Positions 1-6,154 of a stretch of DNA of 15,038 nt are shown here, one piece after another. This DNA comes from Treponema_I sp045597345 (GTDB taxonomy: Bacteria; Spirochaetota; Spirochaetia; Treponematales; Treponemataceae): positions 1 to 15,038 of the forward strand of contig JAZLJW010000281.1 in NCBI GenBank assembly GCA_045597345.1, written 5' to 3'. A model generated the notes under the pieces. That model worked only from the letters and a program-made list of their open reading frames with translations, searched no databases and was not told the DNA's origin. The position numbers and the translations under genes were made by a program. The stretch's first letter is position 1. Every line of letters starts with the position of its first letter.

Positions 1-1
1 A

Positions 2-1156
2 AACCGGAATGATCTGCAGGGATCGCTGGATAAAGTCATGAATGCATCAGTTACCGATGCCTATCGTGATATGGTCATGGAATTTGTGGATCTGAAGACC
101 TTACCGGAACGGCTGCAGTCTATAAATCAGGTGTCTCTTGATTTTGTGGGTAAGTATAACGGGTGGGTTCGTGCATCTTTTACCGCTGTAGAACATGATG
201 AACACAACAACCTGTTAAGTGCCATGTTTACTACCCAGATTATTGATGACCAGAAGAAAAAAGAGCAGGAAATGTATGCCCGGTCAACTACTGATCAGCT
301 GACAGAGGTGCATAACCGCCGGGCCTATGAAGAAGATATTCCCCAGTTACCATCTGACAACCAGAATATGGTCTATGTATCCATAGATGTTAACGGATTG
401 AAAATGGTAAACGATACTCTTGGTCATGCGGCAGGTGATGAACTTTTATTGGGTGCTGCCGGCTGCATGAAGCAGTGCTTTGGGCCGAATGGAAAAATCT
501 ACCGTACTGGTGGAGATGAGTTTGCCGTCATCATGTATGCCAGTGACTCAGAACTGAAGGAAATTGAAGAAGACTTTACGGATGCTGTTGATGCATGGAA
601 AGGTTCCTATGTGGATTCTCTGGCGGTTTCCTGTGGTTTTGTACAGAGAAAGGAATTTCCAGAAGCCTCTGTAGCTGAAATTGCAAAAATTGCAGATGAC
701 AGGATGTATAAAGCAAAGGCGGCCTTTTACCAGAAAAAAGGGTTGGACCGCCGGGGCCAGCACGAGGCTCATAAAGCATTATGTGCGTTGTATACAAAAA
801 TTCTGCGCATAAATCTGACTGATGACAGCTTTAATGTAGTTAATATGAATATGGAAGAAATGACGGTGAATCAGGGATATGCGGAATCTATTTCCGGCTG
901 GCTGAAAGGCTTTGGATTAAGCGGCAGCGTTCACCCTGATGATGTTGACTCATACCTGATGCAGACTGATCTTGCCTATTTGAGGTCATATTTTGCAGAG
1001 GGAAATAAACCCCTTTCGATTCTGTACCGCAGAAAGTACGGCAATGAGTTCAGACACGTGGTTATGGAAATGATTCCTGCCGGAGATTATGCACCGGATA
1101 ATCAAAGCCTGTTTCTGTACGTAAAGGAAATCGGCATTATGCCGCAGTGGCTGTAG
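2..1156 (+). CDS. PAS/GGDEF diguanylate cyclase, 5' partial
   Basis: This gene probably makes the second messenger c-di-GMP from two GTP. The frame is open to the left edge, so the true start lies outside; residues below count from the ATG at 38. Residues 1-75 look like the end of a PAS sensor domain. A linker leads into a GGDEF domain (about 83-235) with the entry motif TTDQLTEVHNRR, the substrate motif DVNGLKMVNDTLGHAAGD (117-134) and an intact GGDEF (158-162). The inhibitory I-site RxxD, expected nine residues before GGDEF, reads GPNG, so product inhibition at that site is probably absent. Residues 245-372 form a second PAS-like region with a VHPDD segment. No membrane segment is seen in the visible part. 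It converges on azlD with 27 bp between the stop codons. Identification as a GGDEF protein is firm; the signal it senses is unknown. Confidence 0.93.
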   Translation, partial: NRNDLQGSLDKVMNASVTDAYRDMVMEFVDLKTLPERLQSINQVSLDFVGKYNGWVRASFTAVEHDEHNNLLSAMFTTQIIDDQKKKEQEMYARSTTDQLTEVHNRRAYEEDIPQLPSDNQNMVYVSIDVNGLKMVNDTLGHAAGDELLLGAAGCMKQCFGPNGKIYRTGGDEFAVIMYASDSELKEIEEDFTDAVDAWKGSYVDSLAVSCGFVQRKEFPEASVAEIAKIADDRMYKAKAAFYQKKGLDRRGQHEAHKALCALYTKILRINLTDDSFNVVNMNMEEMTVNQGYAESISGWLKGFGLSGSVHPDDVDSYLMQTDLAYLRSYFAEGNKPLSILYRRKYGNEFRHVVMEMIPAGDYAPDNQSLFLYVKEIGIMPQWL

Positions 1157-1183
1157 GTTCAGGCTGCAGCCACCGGACAGCAG

Positions 1184-1498
1184 TTACCGGGGAATCAGAT
1201 ACAGCGCAAAGTCTGCGGCAATGGCGGCCAGTACGCAGAAAATCATGGGCACTTTGCGCCAGGCAAGAATTCCTGCCACCGCGCCGCCGATGATGCCGAT
1301 TTCCGGCCGGGTAGTATCGGTGGTAAGTACACCAGGAAAAATCAGTGCTGCCATGGCTGTGTAGGGAATAAGGCTCAGAAATTTCTTCAGTTTTCCCGTA
1401 ATGTGCATTTTATCCACAAACAGGAACGGAATAAGGCGCGGCAGGTAGGTTACGGCCATCATGCCGGCAAGCAGCGGAATAATTACAGACCAGTTCAT
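1184..1498 (-). CDS. azlD: AzlD-type branched-chain amino acid transport subunit
   Basis: This is a small, very hydrophobic protein of 104 residues with about four membrane segments. It matches the AzlD family (PF05437), the small partner of AzlC in export of branched-chain amino acids and related compounds. The motif YLPRLIPFLF near residues 18-27 and the length are typical of the family. Its ATG overlaps the azlC stop codon (ATGA). A Shine-Dalgarno GAGGA lies 6 nt upstream within the azlC 3' end, so translational coupling is likely. The actual substrate cannot be read from sequence; AzlCD homologues export leucine, isoleucine, valine or toxic analogues such as azaleucine. Confidence 0.9.
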   Translation of the reverse strand: MNWSVIIPLLAGMMAVTYLPRLIPFLFVDKMHITGKLKKFLSLIPYTAMAALIFPGVLTTDTTRPEIGIIGGAVAGILAWRKVPMIFCVLAAIAADFALYLIPR

Positions 1499-2241
1499 TC
1501 TGCATCCTCTTCTTCATTCGGCATCCAGAACACGCCTACAGCTGCTCCGATTAACGTAGACGCGATAATAGCCCAGCTTGATGCCATATAGCGGACCAGA
1601 ATGCTGTTGCAGATGGCCGTAAAAACAACCAGCAGGGTAAGACGCCAGCTCTTGCTTGCTCCGGGGACTACCAGAGAAATGAACATGGCGTACAGAGCAA
1701 TGTTCATGCTGGCGGTGATGATGGGTGGCAACAGGTCAACGGTTACGGCACCCAGGAAAGATCCCAGACACCAGCTGGGGTAGGATACCAGAATGATACC
1801 CAGCAGGAACGGAAAATTATTGTTTTCTTTGGGTGCGGTGGTAAAAATGCCGAATGATTCATCGGTAATGCCCCAGGCACTGACCAGTTTTTTAGGAACA
1901 CTGAGTGTGGGAAGTTTTTCTGCAACGCAGGTACTCATGATTAAGTGGCGCAGATTGATGATGAAGGTGGCAAGCACGATGGAGAAGATGCCGGCTCCCT
2001 GCATAAGAAGGCCTGCTGCCAGCATCTGACTGGCGCCGGCATAGACGAAAATACTCATACATAAGGTCTGGAGCGGGGTAAGGGTTGCCTGACGGGCAAG
2101 AACGCCAAAGGCCATGCCGGCGGTGATGAAACCAAAGATGACGGGAATGCCGGCTTTCATGCCCTGAAGAAACTGAGATCCGTTATGGGATTCTGATTGC
2201 GAATCGTTGCGTGAATCGTTGCGGGATGTGTTTTTATTCAT
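1495..2241 (-). CDS. azlC: AzlC-type branched-chain amino acid exporter, large subunit
   Basis: This is an inner-membrane permease of 248 residues of the AzlC family (PF03591) that works with AzlD. Family signatures are visible: FGVLARQATLTPLQ (45-58), NLRHLIMS (96-103) and GITDESFGI (124-132), with several hydrophobic segments. The first 23 residues are hydrophilic and rich in Asn, Asp and Ser (RNDSRNDS, from a 12-bp tandem repeat) and are not a family feature. The next possible start is Met28 (MKAGIP), weakly supported by CAGGG. I prefer the ATG at 2241 because a TATACT -10 hexamer sits 6 nt before it, as at other first genes here. The gene is first in azlCD and is divergent from the acetyltransferase/reductase fusion across the inverted-repeat element. 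Confidence 0.92.
   Translation of the reverse strand: MNKNTSRNDSRNDSQSESHNGSQFLQGMKAGIPVIFGFITAGMAFGVLARQATLTPLQTLCMSIFVYAGASQMLAAGLLMQGAGIFSIVLATFIINLRHLIMSTCVAEKLPTLSVPKKLVSAWGITDESFGIFTTAPKENNNFPFLLGIILVSYPSWCLGSFLGAVTVDLLPPIITASMNIALYAMFISLVVPGASKSWRLTLLVVFTAICNSILVRYMASSWAIIASTLIGAAVGVFWMPNEEEDAE
2201..2224. repeat. 12-bp tandem duplication in azlC 5' coding region
   Basis: Two 12-bp units, GAATCGTTGCGT and GAATCGTTGCGG, lie in tandem. They encode RNDS-RNDS in the hydrophilic AzlC N-terminus. The unit is a multiple of three, so copy-number change would keep the frame. Confidence 0.7.
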
Positions 2242-2247
2242 AGAAAC

Positions 2248-2253
2248 AGTATA
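2248..2253 (-). promoter_or_regulatory. -10 element of azlCD, leaderless spacing
   Basis: TATACT lies exactly 6 nt before the azlC ATG, which would place the transcription start on or next to the start codon. There is no Shine-Dalgarno sequence. The position 17 nt further upstream reads AGCATT, which is not a good -35. It falls inside the left arm of the inverted-repeat element. Confidence 0.5.
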
Positions 2254-2262
2254 GCGAAAGTA

Positions 2263-2425
2263 TGTGTAAAAATGCTACCGGTCGAGGCAGTGCGATAGCC
2301 TCGAAGGTCTGTTATAACCGACAATCGTTGACCCCGGAATGGTAGTTTCCTTGCCGGGGTCAGCCTGTCGCGAGCTAGCGAGCGGTTTTGACAGACACTG
2401 ACTCGACCGGTAGCATTTTTACACA
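2263..2425. repeat. 163-bp inverted-repeat (MITE-like or cruciform) element between divergent genes
   Basis: The terminal arms 2263-2286 and 2402-2425 are perfect 24-bp inverted repeats. After one mismatch (2287/2401) pairing resumes for 5 bp (2288-2292 with 2396-2400). Nested inside are a perfect 9-bp hairpin (TGACCCCGG at 2329-2337 with 2354-2362), a 7-bp hairpin that competes with the outer stem (TCGAGGC, 2282-2288 with 2298-2304), and short stems CGAT (2293-2296 with 2324-2327) and CTGTC (2365-2369 with 2390-2394). No ORF or clear target-site duplication is seen. The left arm reaches the azlC -35 position, and the right arm ends 3 bp before the -35 of the downstream gene. It could be a miniature mobile element or a large regulatory dyad. 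Confidence 0.85.
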
Positions 2426-2428
2426 GTG

Positions 2429-2457
2429 CTGACAATTTACCAGGTATTCGCTACAGT
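2429..2457 (+). promoter_or_regulatory. Promoter of acetyltransferase/Msr fusion, leaderless spacing
   Basis: CTGACA (2429-2434), a 17-nt spacer and TACAGT (2452-2457) form a reasonable sigma-70-type promoter. The ATG at 2464 follows the -10 by 6 nt. The ATG at 2458 touches the -10 and would lie upstream of the expected transcription start. Confidence 0.6.
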
Positions 2458-2463
2458 ATGCAT

Positions 2464-3480
2464 ATGACTATTACTAAGACAACCGAAAAAGAACTGCCGG
2501 CGCTGCTGGCTATCTACAATTATGAAGTTGAAAACGGCCTTGCTACATTTGATATAGACACCAAAGATATGACCTACTGGCAGCAGTGGTATGAAGGACA
2601 TCAGACCAAAAACTACTGCTCGTATACCGGCTGGGACGGCGATACTGCCGTAGCCTACGGTACCCTTTCAAAGTACCGGGAACGTTCTGCCTATGACGGC
2701 ACTCTGGAACTTTCTGTATACGTACATCCTGACTACCGGGGCCGTGGGTATGGCAAGGAAATGATGCAGGCGCTCATTGAGCACGCAAAGAACGATCCGA
2801 CTATTCTGACTCTGGTGTCGGTTATTACCAGTGCTAATGAAACCAGTATCCGTCTGCATCAGAATCTGGGTTTTACCTACGCCGGCAGCATTGTCAATGT
2901 AGGAGTAAAAAACGGCAAGGTTCTGGGCATTCAGAACTGGCAGCTGATGACCGGTAACCCGGAAGAATTTGGTACTGTTGTGGCCGAAACTCCGGTGTTT
3001 GCCCCCAAAGATTCTGCCAAAGTATGGAAAGATCTGATTGCTGAATGTACCTCGCTGGTAGATGGCGAAAGTGATGTCATTACCAATATGGCCAATGTCT
3101 CAAGCGCCATCTTTAATTCTCTGGAAGGCCTCAACTGGGCCGGATTCTACATTGTGAAAGATGATCACCTGCAACTGGGCCCCTTCATGGGAAAACCTGC
3201 CTGCATGCGGATTCCCTTTGGCCGCGGTGTCTGCGGTACTGCCTGGAAAGAAAACGCCACCCAGCTGGTCTATGACGTTCACCAGTTCCCCGGCCACATT
3301 GCCTGCGACAGCGCCAGTAACTCAGAAGTAGTTGTTCCTCTGCGCGATGCCGATGGAAACGTATGGGGGGTACTGGATATTGATTCGCCGCTGGTGGGAC
3401 GGTTTACCGATATCGACCGCACGGGCTTCGAGAGGCTCGCGGCGCTTTTCCGCGCTGACGCGGGTCATCTGTCATCGTGA
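2464..3480 (+). CDS. GNAT acetyltransferase fused to free methionine-(R)-sulfoxide reductase (MsrC)
   Basis: This bifunctional protein has 338 residues from the ATG at 2464; ATG 2458 would add MH. Residues 1-162 are a GNAT domain of the phosphinothricin/methionine-sulfoximine acetyltransferase type: FDIDTKDMTYW near 29-39, the candidate catalytic Glu82 in LELSVYV, and the acetyl-CoA loop RGRGYGK (92-98). Residues about 180-335 are a GAF-fold free methionine-(R)-sulfoxide reductase with all three family cysteines: GPFMGKPAC (Cys247), GVCGTA (Cys257) and GHIACD (Cys281), plus NWAGFY. Each half has the normal length of the stand-alone enzyme. It is cytosolic by inference. The first domain could acetylate toxic methionine analogues while the second repairs oxidised free methionine. 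The last codons lie within the left arm of a hairpin at 3463-3489. Domain calls are firm; the GNAT substrate is inferred. Confidence 0.93.
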   Translation: MTITKTTEKELPALLAIYNYEVENGLATFDIDTKDMTYWQQWYEGHQTKNYCSYTGWDGDTAVAYGTLSKYRERSAYDGTLELSVYVHPDYRGRGYGKEMMQALIEHAKNDPTILTLVSVITSANETSIRLHQNLGFTYAGSIVNVGVKNGKVLGIQNWQLMTGNPEEFGTVVAETPVFAPKDSAKVWKDLIAECTSLVDGESDVITNMANVSSAIFNSLEGLNWAGFYIVKDDHLQLGPFMGKPACMRIPFGRGVCGTAWKENATQLVYDVHQFPGHIACDSASNSEVVVPLRDADGNVWGVLDIDSPLVGRFTDIDRTGFERLAALFRADAGHLSS

Positions 3481-3517
3481 CAGATGACCTTACGTAGTTT
3501 TGCTGGCGCAAACCTAC
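3463..3517 (+). terminator. Two-hairpin module at the end of the fusion gene
   Basis: Hairpin A is a perfect 12-bp stem with the loop TCG (3463-3474 with 3478-3489) and contains the gene's stop codon. Four bases later, hairpin B pairs GTAGTTTTGC (3494-3503) with GCAAACCTAC (3508-3517) around the loop TGGC, with one T/C mismatch. There is no run of T after either stem, so classical intrinsic termination is uncertain. A similar A+B module is found at 14050-14104. Confidence 0.55.
3478..3508 (+). repeat. 31-bp direct repeat, copy 1
   Basis: It begins TGACAGATGACC, continues through ACGTAGTTTTGCTGGCG, and is identical to 3633-3663. It starts at the stop codon of the acetyltransferase/reductase fusion. 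Confidence 0.95.
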
Positions 3518-3632
3518 ACGCTTTTCGCCGCCGTCCATGGCGGCAGATACTTTAGTCGTTCAACGTCCGGCAGGACGCCTCGCTACTGCGCGGCGGCTCC
3601 GCCTTGTCATCACGAAAAATCGCTCGCTCGCC
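3509..3632. other. Structured intergenic region between direct repeats
   Basis: This 124-bp GC-rich region has no convincing gene. It has several short hairpins: GCCGCC/GGCGGC near 3527-3544, CGTCC/GGACG near 3563-3576 and GGCGG/CCGCC near 3592-3603. The segment CGCTCGCTCGCCTGACAG near 3621-3638 resembles the reverse complement of part of the inverted-repeat element at 2365-2385, which suggests related repeat modules. Confidence 0.6.
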
Positions 3633-3663
3633 TGACAGATGACCTTACGTAGTTTTGCTGGCG
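3633..3663 (+). repeat. 31-bp direct repeat, copy 2
   Basis: It is identical to 3478-3508, with 155 bp between starts. It carries only the right arm of hairpin A and the left arm of hairpin B. On the minus strand it supplies the stop codon and the last codons (about ASKTT) of the PIN-domain gene. Confidence 0.95.
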
Positions 3664-4073
3664 AAGGGGTTGATGATCTTGACCCCTTCAATAATCTGGC
3701 CTGCGCTTAAATCTTCTGAATACACAACGGTGCATCCGGTATCTATTGCTACTGCAAGAATTAATGAATCCCAATACGAAAACTGCGTTTGCCTACTGAT
3801 TTTGAGTGCGTGATACACATTTTCAACTGAAATTTCGTAGATGGGATATTTTTCTTTCAACAGATTACACAATATCATTGAATTCTCTTTTGGAATTCTG
3901 AGTTTTCTAGTCGTGACATTGAAAAATTCCCCAATCGTTTGGGTAGAAATGACAGGCACATGAATTGTATCGATTTCATCCAGAAATTTCTGCACATGTT
4001 CTCGTTTTGCAGGGTCCTTCCCATCGATACTGTAGATAAGTATGTTTGAGTCCAGAAAACATTTATCTTTCAT
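3645..4073 (-). CDS. PIN-domain protein, probable VapC-like toxin RNase
   Basis: This 142-residue PIN-domain protein has the usual VapC length and the acidic active-site residues in order: Asp8 in FLDSNILIYS, Glu49 in TIGEFFNV, Asp102 in YWDSLILAVA and an acidic pair near 120-121 (SEDL). Family members are Mg-dependent RNases, often toxins that cleave tRNA or rRNA. The ATG at 4073 overlaps the upstream XRE gene by 11 bp and is preceded by the Shine-Dalgarno GAGAGGA, so the two genes are coupled. An upstream in-frame ATG at 4169 lies inside the XRE gene and is unlikely to be used. The C-terminal codons and stop lie in the 31-bp direct repeat. Fold assignment is strong; the toxin role is inferred from pairing and active-site conservation. 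Confidence 0.88.
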   Translation of the reverse strand: MKDKCFLDSNILIYSIDGKDPAKREHVQKFLDEIDTIHVPVISTQTIGEFFNVTTRKLRIPKENSMILCNLLKEKYPIYEISVENVYHALKISRQTQFSYWDSLILAVAIDTGCTVVYSEDLSAGQIIEGVKIINPFASKTT

Positions 4074-4611
4074 GCATGTCCTCTCGAGTCCACTGTATGC
4101 CGTGTGTATTAAAGTGAATGCTTTCTGCATATTCCCGTAGTTTTTTTGTGGCAGCTGCAGATTCTTCATAACTGGGTATATAGGGTTCTGCGTGATTCAG
4201 ACGTTCCGGCCGGATTCTTGCAGCTAATTTACCGGCTTCTACATCGTTAGTCATGCTCTGTGCAATTGTCGTCAGTAATTTTGCTTTCTCTGAATAGAGC
4301 AGTTTTGGCAGTAATTCCATAATCTGGCTCAGGACGCTGGTTGTGCCATACATTCCATATGCGGTAGAGGGAGATGCTGCAAAGGAGACGTCTTCTTCAT
4401 CAGTAAAGGGGTACGTTACATTGGGATTACCTAAAAATTCATCATATGAGACAGCATACAAGGTACACAAAGCCTTTATCGCCTTCATTGAAGGCTCTAC
4501 TTCTCCGTTCTCATATTTATTGTACATCTGTCGGGAAATACCAATGTGTGCAGCTACTGCTGCCTGTGAAAGTCCTCGTTTTTCACGAAGCTCTTTTAAT
4601 TTGTCCTTCAT
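4063..4611 (-). CDS. XRE-family regulator, probable antitoxin of the PIN protein
   Basis: This 182-residue protein has an N-terminal Cro/CI-type helix-turn-helix at about residues 5-59 (LREKRGLSQAAVAAHIG, then SRQMYNKYENGEVEPS). A short acidic linker follows, then a helical segment (93-135) and a charged C-terminal tail (146-182). The tail could be the part that neutralises the PIN protein; that is inference. An XRE regulator next to a PIN toxin is less usual than AbrB-, PHD- or RHH-type VapB antitoxins. It starts from a near-consensus promoter without a Shine-Dalgarno sequence. Direct repeats of ACGGTA bracket the -10 and suggest autoregulation. It could instead be a regulator merely adjacent to the PIN gene, but the 11-bp overlap argues for one unit. 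Confidence 0.85.
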   Translation of the reverse strand: MKDKLKELREKRGLSQAAVAAHIGISRQMYNKYENGEVEPSMKAIKALCTLYAVSYDEFLGNPNVTYPFTDEEDVSFAASPSTAYGMYGTTSVLSQIMELLPKLLYSEKAKLLTTIAQSMTNDVEAGKLAARIRPERLNHAEPYIPSYEESAAATKKLREYAESIHFNTHGIQWTREDMHER

Positions 4612-4637
4612 ACGGTAATTGTACTATCTGAACGGTA
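4612..4637. promoter_or_regulatory. Candidate autoregulatory operator of the XRE-PIN operon
   Basis: ACGGTA occurs at 4612-4617 and again at 4632-4637, 20 bp apart (about two helical turns). The copies bracket the -10 element and sit between the -35 and the start codon. This fits binding by the XRE protein but is unproven. Confidence 0.35.
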
Positions 4638-4646
4638 TGGTGTCAA
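4618..4646 (-). promoter_or_regulatory. Near-consensus promoter of the XRE-PIN operon, leaderless
   Basis: On the minus strand, a perfect TTGACA (4641-4646), a 17-nt spacer and TACAAT (4618-4623) are followed after 6 nt by the ATG. No Shine-Dalgarno sequence is present. It is the best-matching leaderless promoter in the window. Confidence 0.8.
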
Positions 4647-4710
4647 ATATAATTGCATATATATGTGTAAAAAATAATTGACTTTCTGAGTAGTGCAATA
4701 ATAGCATACA

Positions 4711-4753
4711 AAAACAAAGGCTGCCCGATAGCATGACGGGCAGCCTTTGTTTT
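4711..4753 (-). terminator. Intrinsic terminator downstream of apeB
   Basis: A perfect 17-bp stem (4711-4727 with 4737-4753) with a 9-nt loop lies 12 bp past the apeB stop. The GGCTGCCCG core is followed on the minus strand by a U-rich tract (TTTGTTTTTG). It ends the murE-apeB transcript before the XRE-PIN promoter. Confidence 0.92.
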
Positions 4754-4765
4754 GTACTGACTGAA

Positions 4766-6139
4766 TCAGTTAAAGTGCTTCAGAAATGCGCAGTATGCGT
4801 CGTAGGCACCCTCGATATCAGCTTTGGCAGTGATTTCGTGGGGTGCGTGCATGCTGAGTACCGGTACACCGGCATCAAGCACTGCCATACCGTATTTTGC
4901 GCAGTACTGAGCGATGGTTCCACCGCCACCCTGGTCAACTTTTCCCAGCTCAGAAGTCTGGTACGGTACCTTTTCTGCATCCAGAGCGCCGCGAATCTTT
5001 GCGATGAACTCAGGTGCTGCGTCACTGGCGCCAACTTTACCGCGGCTGCCGGTGTACTTGTTGAATACAATACCGCCACCCAGGAAACAGGAGTTGGTGC
5101 GGTCAAATACATCCGGATAGAAGGGGTCCCAGGCGGCGCTTACGTCACTTGAGAGCATGGTGCTGTTCTTCAGGCAGCGTTTCAGTGTCAGTTCTGAGTA
5201 TCCTGCAGCCTGCCGTGCTACTACTTCTGCCACAGCGTTTTCAAAGAAGTGGGATGCCATACCGGTGGCGCCGGCAGACCCGATTTCTTCTTTATCAACA
5301 CACAGACAGCAGTTGGTGCGGGTAGTGGTTGCTGAATCAAACAGGGCACGGGCGCTGGTGTATGCGCAGGAACGGTCGTCCTGGCCGTAAGCCAGAATCA
5401 TGGTGCGGTCAATACCCAGATCGCGGGCATTACCGGCTGGCACTACTTCCAGTTCTGCACTGGCAAAATCGGCTTCTTCAAATCCGTATTTGTCTTTCAG
5501 CATGGCAAGAACGGCTGCCTTTGCTGCGTCCTTCACCGCTTCCTTCTTTTCTTCAGCCTTTTCTTCGCCTTCTTTCTTTTCCTCAGGTTTTGCAGGACCT
5601 TCGCTACCGATAATCAGATCCAGTGATTCACCGGGAACAAATTCAGCAGCAGTTTTGGTGTACTGAGTCTGAGCCAGATGAGGCAGAATGTCAGAAATAC
5701 ACAGAACAGGGTCAGCTGAATCTTCACCGATGCAAACGTTTACGGTGGTACCGTCGGTTTTGCACACTACACCGTGGATAGCCAGGGGAATGGTGAGCCA
5801 CTGATATTTTTTGATGCCACCATAATAGTGGGTGTTCAGATATACCAGGAAATCTTTTTCGTACATAGGGTTCTGTTTAATGTCAAGGCGAGGAGAATCA
5901 ATGTGGGCCCCAAGGATATTCATACCCTTTGAAAGGTCGTCAGAACCCATGGCAAACAGGGCAATGGCTCTGCCCATGTGCTGTACGTATACCTTGTCAC
6001 CCGGTTTTAAGGTGTCACAGGTTGCAATGTCTTTATATCCGTTGGCTTCTGCCTGGCGGATAATCTCATTAACGCATTCGCGTTCCGTTTTTCCGGCATC
6101 AAGAAATGCCTTGTAGTCGTTGACCAATTTGTCGTTCAT
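4766..6139 (-). CDS. apeB: M18-family aminopeptidase
   Basis: This 457-residue zinc metallopeptidase of family M18 removes N-terminal, often acidic, residues from peptides in the cytosol. The metal and catalytic motifs are all present: AHIDSPRLD (His79), GQDDR (Asp254 region), DKEEIGSAG (284-285), SSDVSAAWDP (Asp332) and SMHAPHE (His431). Between about 182 and 206 there is a Lys/Glu-rich insertion followed by alanines, probably an exposed loop; the rest aligns with the family in length. The strong Shine-Dalgarno AAGGAG sits just before the ATG at 6139, and the gene begins 15 bp after the murE stop, so the two are co-transcribed. A strong terminator follows. Substrate preference cannot be read from sequence. 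The symbol is by family; pepC/lap4-type names are also used. Confidence 0.93.
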   Translation of the reverse strand: MNDKLVNDYKAFLDAGKTERECVNEIIRQAEANGYKDIATCDTLKPGDKVYVQHMGRAIALFAMGSDDLSKGMNILGAHIDSPRLDIKQNPMYEKDFLVYLNTHYYGGIKKYQWLTIPLAIHGVVCKTDGTTVNVCIGEDSADPVLCISDILPHLAQTQYTKTAAEFVPGESLDLIIGSEGPAKPEEKKEGEEKAEEKKEAVKDAAKAAVLAMLKDKYGFEEADFASAELEVVPAGNARDLGIDRTMILAYGQDDRSCAYTSARALFDSATTTRTNCCLCVDKEEIGSAGATGMASHFFENAVAEVVARQAAGYSELTLKRCLKNSTMLSSDVSAAWDPFYPDVFDRTNSCFLGGGIVFNKYTGSRGKVGASDAAPEFIAKIRGALDAEKVPYQTSELGKVDQGGGGTIAQYCAKYGMAVLDAGVPVLSMHAPHEITAKADIEGAYDAYCAFLKHFN

Positions 6140-6154
6140 ATATCTCCTTCCTAA

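Noticed and set aside
1157..1183. Intrinsic terminator between the GGDEF gene and azlD
   Set aside because: GGCTGCAGCC is a short palindrome and TGGCTG/CAGCCA could pair, but there is no T-run on either strand and the stems are short.
2263..2425. Riboswitch or tRNA interpretation of the inverted-repeat element
   Set aside because: The symmetry is dominated by a 24-bp perfect outer stem, no tRNA arms or known riboswitch core are recognisable, and it sits between divergent promoters rather than in a leader.
3478..3663. CRISPR array
   Set aside because: Only two copies 155 bp apart, a spacer far too long, no cas genes in the window.
4733..5152. 139-codon plus-strand frame starting in the apeB terminator
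   Set aside because: It begins in the terminator hairpin and runs antisense to the conserved C-terminal half of apeB; no family resemblance.
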